Source: an uncultured Eubacteriales bacterium (GTDB lineage Bacteria; Bacillota; Clostridia; Christensenellales; Borkfalkiaceae). Taken from it: a stretch of 15,960 nt of DNA. The notes beneath the pieces were generated by a model, which did not search any database, was not told the DNA's origin, and worked only from the letters and a program-made list of their open reading frames with translations. The position numbers were made by a program, and so were the translations under genes. Below, in pieces: positions 13,535-15,960 of the stretch (position 1 is the stretch's first letter; every line of letters starts with the position of its first letter). Location: the NCBI GenBank assembly GCA_900549005.1, contig URMT01000031.1, positions 1-15,960 of the forward strand, given 5' to 3'.

Positions 13535-14608
13535 ATGAGAGTTTACAACTTTTCCGCAGGCCCCTCCACTCTGCCCCTCTCCGTGCTGGAACAGGCGCAG
13601 AAAGAATTCCTCGACTTTGCCGGAACGGGTATGTCGATTACCGAGATTTCCCACCGCGACAAGGCATTCGACGCCGTAGTCAAAGAGGCAGAATCGCTGG
13701 TGCGCGAACTTTTGAACGTGCCCGAAGATTACGCCGTGCTCTTCGTTCAGGGCGGCGCCTCCACGCAGTTCGCTGCGGTGCCCCTCAATATGATGCACCA
13801 CGGCAAGGCCGACTACATTGTGACGGGCAACTTCGCTAAGAAGGCCTGGCAGGAAGGCCAGATATTCGGCGAAGCCGTAAAGATTGGCGACAGTTCAGAC
13901 AAGACCTATACATACATTCCCGACGTAGATAAACTCGCCTATTCGGAAGACGCCGACTATGTGCACATAACTTCCAACAACACGATATTCGGCACGAGAT
14001 ACGCAAAGTTCCCCGACTGCAAGGCGCCGCTCGTGGCAGATATGTCTTCCGAAATATTCTCGCGCGAGATAGACGTTTCCAAATTCGGCGTAATATATGC
14101 GGGCGCGCAGAAGAACCTTGCCCCCGCAGGCGTGACGATAGTAATCGCAAAGCGCAGCCTTATTCAGGAGCCGCTCAAAATATGCCCCACGATGCTCAAA
14201 TGGAAGGTGCAGGACGAAAACGGCTCGCTCTACAACACCCCTCCCTGCTTCGCCATATATATGGCAAACCTCGTGCTCCGCAACCTCAAAGAAAAGGGCG
14301 GCGTGAAGGCGATTAACGAAGTTGACGTATACAAGGCGGGGCTCTTGTATGACTTTATAGACAATTCCTCGCTGTTTAAAAACAACGTGGTAAAGGAATA
14401 CCGTTCGATAATGAACGTGCCCTTCGTAACCCCCTCTGCCGAGCTTGACGCAAAGTTCATAGCCGAGGCCAAGAAGGCGGGGCTGGTTTCGCTGAAAGGC
14501 CACAGGCTGGTAGGCGGTATGAGGGCTTCCATCTACAACGCAATGCCCGTCGAGGGCGTGAAGGCGCTCATAGACTTTATGAAGAAGTTCGAGCTGGAAA
14601 ACAAATAA
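13535..14608 (+). CDS. serC: Phosphoserine aminotransferase
   Basis: PLP enzyme that converts 3-phosphohydroxypyruvate plus glutamate to O-phosphoserine, the second step of serine synthesis; cytoplasmic dimer, class V aminotransferase fold. 357 residues, the normal length. Visible: N-terminal VYNFSAGPSTLP (3-14), GMSITEISHRDKAF (32-45), the PLP-phosphate segment FVQGGASTQFAAVPLN (70-85), GNFAKKAW (98-105, stacking Trp105), ADMSSEIFSREID (168-180) and the Schiff-base Lys193 in YAGAQKNLAPAG (188-199); HRLVGGMRASIYNAMP occurs near the C terminus. The ATG at 13535 has TTGGAG (13522-13527) 7 bases upstream; an in-frame ATG at 13517 overlaps that SD and is rejected. serA follows after 19 bases. The C-terminal family signature of acceptor-carboxylate binding (GGMRAS) is intact. 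Confidence 0.96.
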   Translation: MRVYNFSAGPSTLPLSVLEQAQKEFLDFAGTGMSITEISHRDKAFDAVVKEAESLVRELLNVPEDYAVLFVQGGASTQFAAVPLNMMHHGKADYIVTGNFAKKAWQEGQIFGEAVKIGDSSDKTYTYIPDVDKLAYSEDADYVHITSNNTIFGTRYAKFPDCKAPLVADMSSEIFSREIDVSKFGVIYAGAQKNLAPAGVTIVIAKRSLIQEPLKICPTMLKWKVQDENGSLYNTPPCFAIYMANLVLRNLKEKGGVKAINEVDVYKAGLLYDFIDNSSLFKNNVVKEYRSIMNVPFVTPSAELDAKFIAEAKKAGLVSLKGHRLVGGMRASIYNAMPVEGVKALIDFMKKFELENK

Positions 14609-14627
14609 CGTACAGGGGGAATATACA

Positions 14628-15794
14628 ATGAGCAAGAGAAAGATTTTAAAACTTAACGCAATAAGCCCGCTTGCAGACGCCATATTCGCGGGGTACGGTT
14701 ACAGCGACAGCTGCGAAGACCCCGACGGCATAATGGTGCGTTCGGCGCAGATGGCCGACTATAAGGTAGGCGAAAGCCTGATAGCCGTTGCGCGCGCGGG
14801 CGCGGGCACCAACAACATACCCGTGGCCGACTACGCCGAAAAGGGCATAGTAGTGTTCAACACCCCCGGCGCCAACGCAAACGCCGTGAAAGAGCTGGTT
14901 ATATGCGAGCTGTTTTTGGGCGGCAGAAAGATTACCGAGGCGATAGACTGGGTAAAGACGCTTAAAGGCGAGGGCGAAAACGTAGGCAAACTCGTTGAAA
15001 AGGGCAAGTCGAAGTTCGTAGGCCACGAAATTACGGGCAAGATGCTGGGCGTTATAGGCCTTGGCGCGATAGGCGTGGCTGTTGCCAACGCCGCCTACGG
15101 ACTGAATATGGAGGTTATGGGCACCGACCCCTACCTCTCCACTATGAACGCGCTGGCGCTCTCCCCCCACATCAACGTGGTTCCCGCACGCGAAGACATA
15201 TACAAGAAGGCAGACTTCATCACCATACACGCTCCCCTGAATTCCGACACGCGCGGAATGATTAACAAAGAGACGATTGCAATGATGAAGGACGGCGTAG
15301 TTATCATCAACAACAGCCGCGGCGAGCTTGTGAACACCGACGATATAATCGAGGCGCTTGAAAGCGGCAAGGTGGGCAGGTACATAACCGACTTCCCGAA
15401 CGACAAACTCATCGGCGTTAAAAACTGCATATGCGTGCCCCATCTCGGCGCGAGCACGCCCGAGGCGGAAGACAACTGCGCGGTTATGGCGGCGCACCAG
15501 CTTGTGGACTACATAGAAAACGGCAACATCACAAACAGCGTGAACTACCCCTCGGTAAGCCTTGCGCGCGACGAGGGCAAGGGCAGGGTTTGCATACTGC
15601 ACAGGAACGTGAAGAACATAATCACCAAGTTCACTTCGGCCATATCCGAACAGGGGCTGAACATAGCGCATATGGCAAGTTCCAGCCGCGGCGAATACGC
15701 TTGCTCTATACTTGAAATAGACGGCGAAATCCCTGCAAAGACGATTGAAGCCATCACCGCCGTAGATGGCGTGCTGAGAGTTCGCTCGCTGTAA
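14628..15794 (+). CDS. serA: D-3-phosphoglycerate dehydrogenase with C-terminal ACT domain
   Basis: Oxidises 3-phosphoglycerate to 3-phosphohydroxypyruvate with NAD, the first committed step of serine synthesis. 388 residues: split substrate domain (1-95 and about 285-310), Rossmann domain with GLGAIG (144-149) and NAD-selecting Asp167 (GTDPYL), NNSRGELVNTDDI (228-240, active-site Arg231), PHLGASTPEAEDNCA (271-285, catalytic His272), and an ACT domain (about 318-388) of the kind that senses serine in relatives. Where E. coli SerA has the catalytic-triad Glu (VFPTEP), this protein reads DFPNDK, giving Asp; I recall this variant in a Clostridia/Bacteroidetes subgroup. No intervening ASB domain, so it is a short type. 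SD AGGGGGA (14614-14620), 7 bases from ATG. It is the second gene of the serC operon, ended by the hairpin at 15800-15843. Confidence 0.95.
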   Translation: MSKRKILKLNAISPLADAIFAGYGYSDSCEDPDGIMVRSAQMADYKVGESLIAVARAGAGTNNIPVADYAEKGIVVFNTPGANANAVKELVICELFLGGRKITEAIDWVKTLKGEGENVGKLVEKGKSKFVGHEITGKMLGVIGLGAIGVAVANAAYGLNMEVMGTDPYLSTMNALALSPHINVVPAREDIYKKADFITIHAPLNSDTRGMINKETIAMMKDGVVIINNSRGELVNTDDIIEALESGKVGRYITDFPNDKLIGVKNCICVPHLGASTPEAEDNCAVMAAHQLVDYIENGNITNSVNYPSVSLARDEGKGRVCILHRNVKNIITKFTSAISEQGLNIAHMASSSRGEYACSILEIDGEIPAKTIEAITAVDGVLRVRSL

Positions 15795-15799
15795 AAATA

Positions 15800-15843
15800 C
15801 TCACAAAAATTTAACTTTGACCGAAAGTTAAATTTTTCGTGAG
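15800..15843 (+). terminator. Terminator of the serC-serA operon
   Basis: CTCAC plus AAAAATTTAACTTT (15800-15818) pairs with AAAGTTAAATTTTT (15824-15837) and GTGAG (15839-15843), with one bulged C and the 5-base loop GACCG. The inner AACTTT/AAAGTT stem followed by AAATTTTT works as an intrinsic terminator on the plus strand; the long arms make it symmetric, so it may act both ways. Confidence 0.75.
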
Positions 15844-15859
15844 ATTGAGGGGCCTTCTC

Positions 15860-15889
15860 GCGCGGCGGGCGGTGAAGTAGCCGCCGCGC
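15860..15889. repeat. GC-rich inverted repeat after serA
   Basis: GCGCGGCGG (15860-15868) is complementary to CCGCCGCGC (15881-15889) across 12 bases. It lies in the noncoding tail 15844-15960 together with the partial repeat at the edge; no gene is seen there. Confidence 0.55.
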
Positions 15890-15920
15890 TCGGTCACCGC
15901 TCGGACTATGATTTGCCCTC

Positions 15921-15960
15921 GCTCATCTCACATTGCACAAACAGCGGGTGTCCGCTGTTT
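15921..15960. repeat. Partial copy of the 6797-6836 hairpin repeat, cut by window edge
   Basis: CTCATCTC followed by GCACAAACAGCGG and GTGTCCGCTGTTT; AAACAGCGG (from 15939) pairs with CCGCTGTTT at the very end, and the outer GCACAA presumably pairs beyond base 15960. Same architecture as 6797-6836 with a longer arm. Confidence 0.5.

Overview
The window looks like a chromosomal segment of a GC-rich, low-G+C-phylum-type anaerobe, i.e. Bacillota, class Clostridia, probably an uncultured gut lineage (the order is my inference, possibly Christensenellales-like). Evidence: a type III glutamine synthetase, a YrrM/YrrO-type tRNA wobble-uridine pair (trmR-trhP), RNase J, a Clostridia-style Y-family polymerase, a serC-serA pair, Shine-Dalgarno motifs of the GGAGG type and sigma-A promoters with 17-base spacers. 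Intergenic DNA is loaded with small GC-rich dyads. I see no tRNA, rRNA, CRISPR array, transposase or phage gene.

Layout. Minus strand, in transcription order (right to left): a 1096-residue acidic repeat/coiled-coil protein of unknown function (13134-9844); RNase J with a long Lys/Glu/Ala-rich N-terminal extension (9417-7360); a roughly 770-base noncoding, hairpin-rich island (7359-6593); trmR (6592-5921) and trhP (5833-4619), which make 5-hydroxy/5-methoxyuridine at tRNA position 34; aroA, EPSP synthase (4504-3260); a noncoding stretch with a 105-base interrupted palindrome (2881-3259); a seven-helix YwaF-like membrane protein overlapping dinB, DNA polymerase IV (2880-641); a leader with a near-perfect sigma-A promoter and a terminator-like hairpin; and the N-terminal part of glnN (327 to the window edge). 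Plus strand: after a 400-base divergent promoter region, serC and serA (13535-15794) form a two-gene serine biosynthesis operon ending in a strong hairpin terminator, followed by repeats to the window edge.

How the genes connect. serC and serA are consecutive steps of the phosphorylated serine pathway. trmR and trhP are consecutive steps of tRNA wobble modification, and the next gene, aroA, makes the chorismate precursor; chorismate gives prephenate, which has been reported to be needed for TrhP-dependent hydroxylation in E. coli, so this three-gene neighbourhood may be functional rather than accidental. The least explained object is the 1096-residue protein: several families of internal repeats, 9-10 short helix modules, three to four coiled-coil modules of about 55-68 residues, a long Glu/Ala/Pro linker and a compact C-terminal domain that I recognise only as a recurring uncharacterised Clostridia domain.
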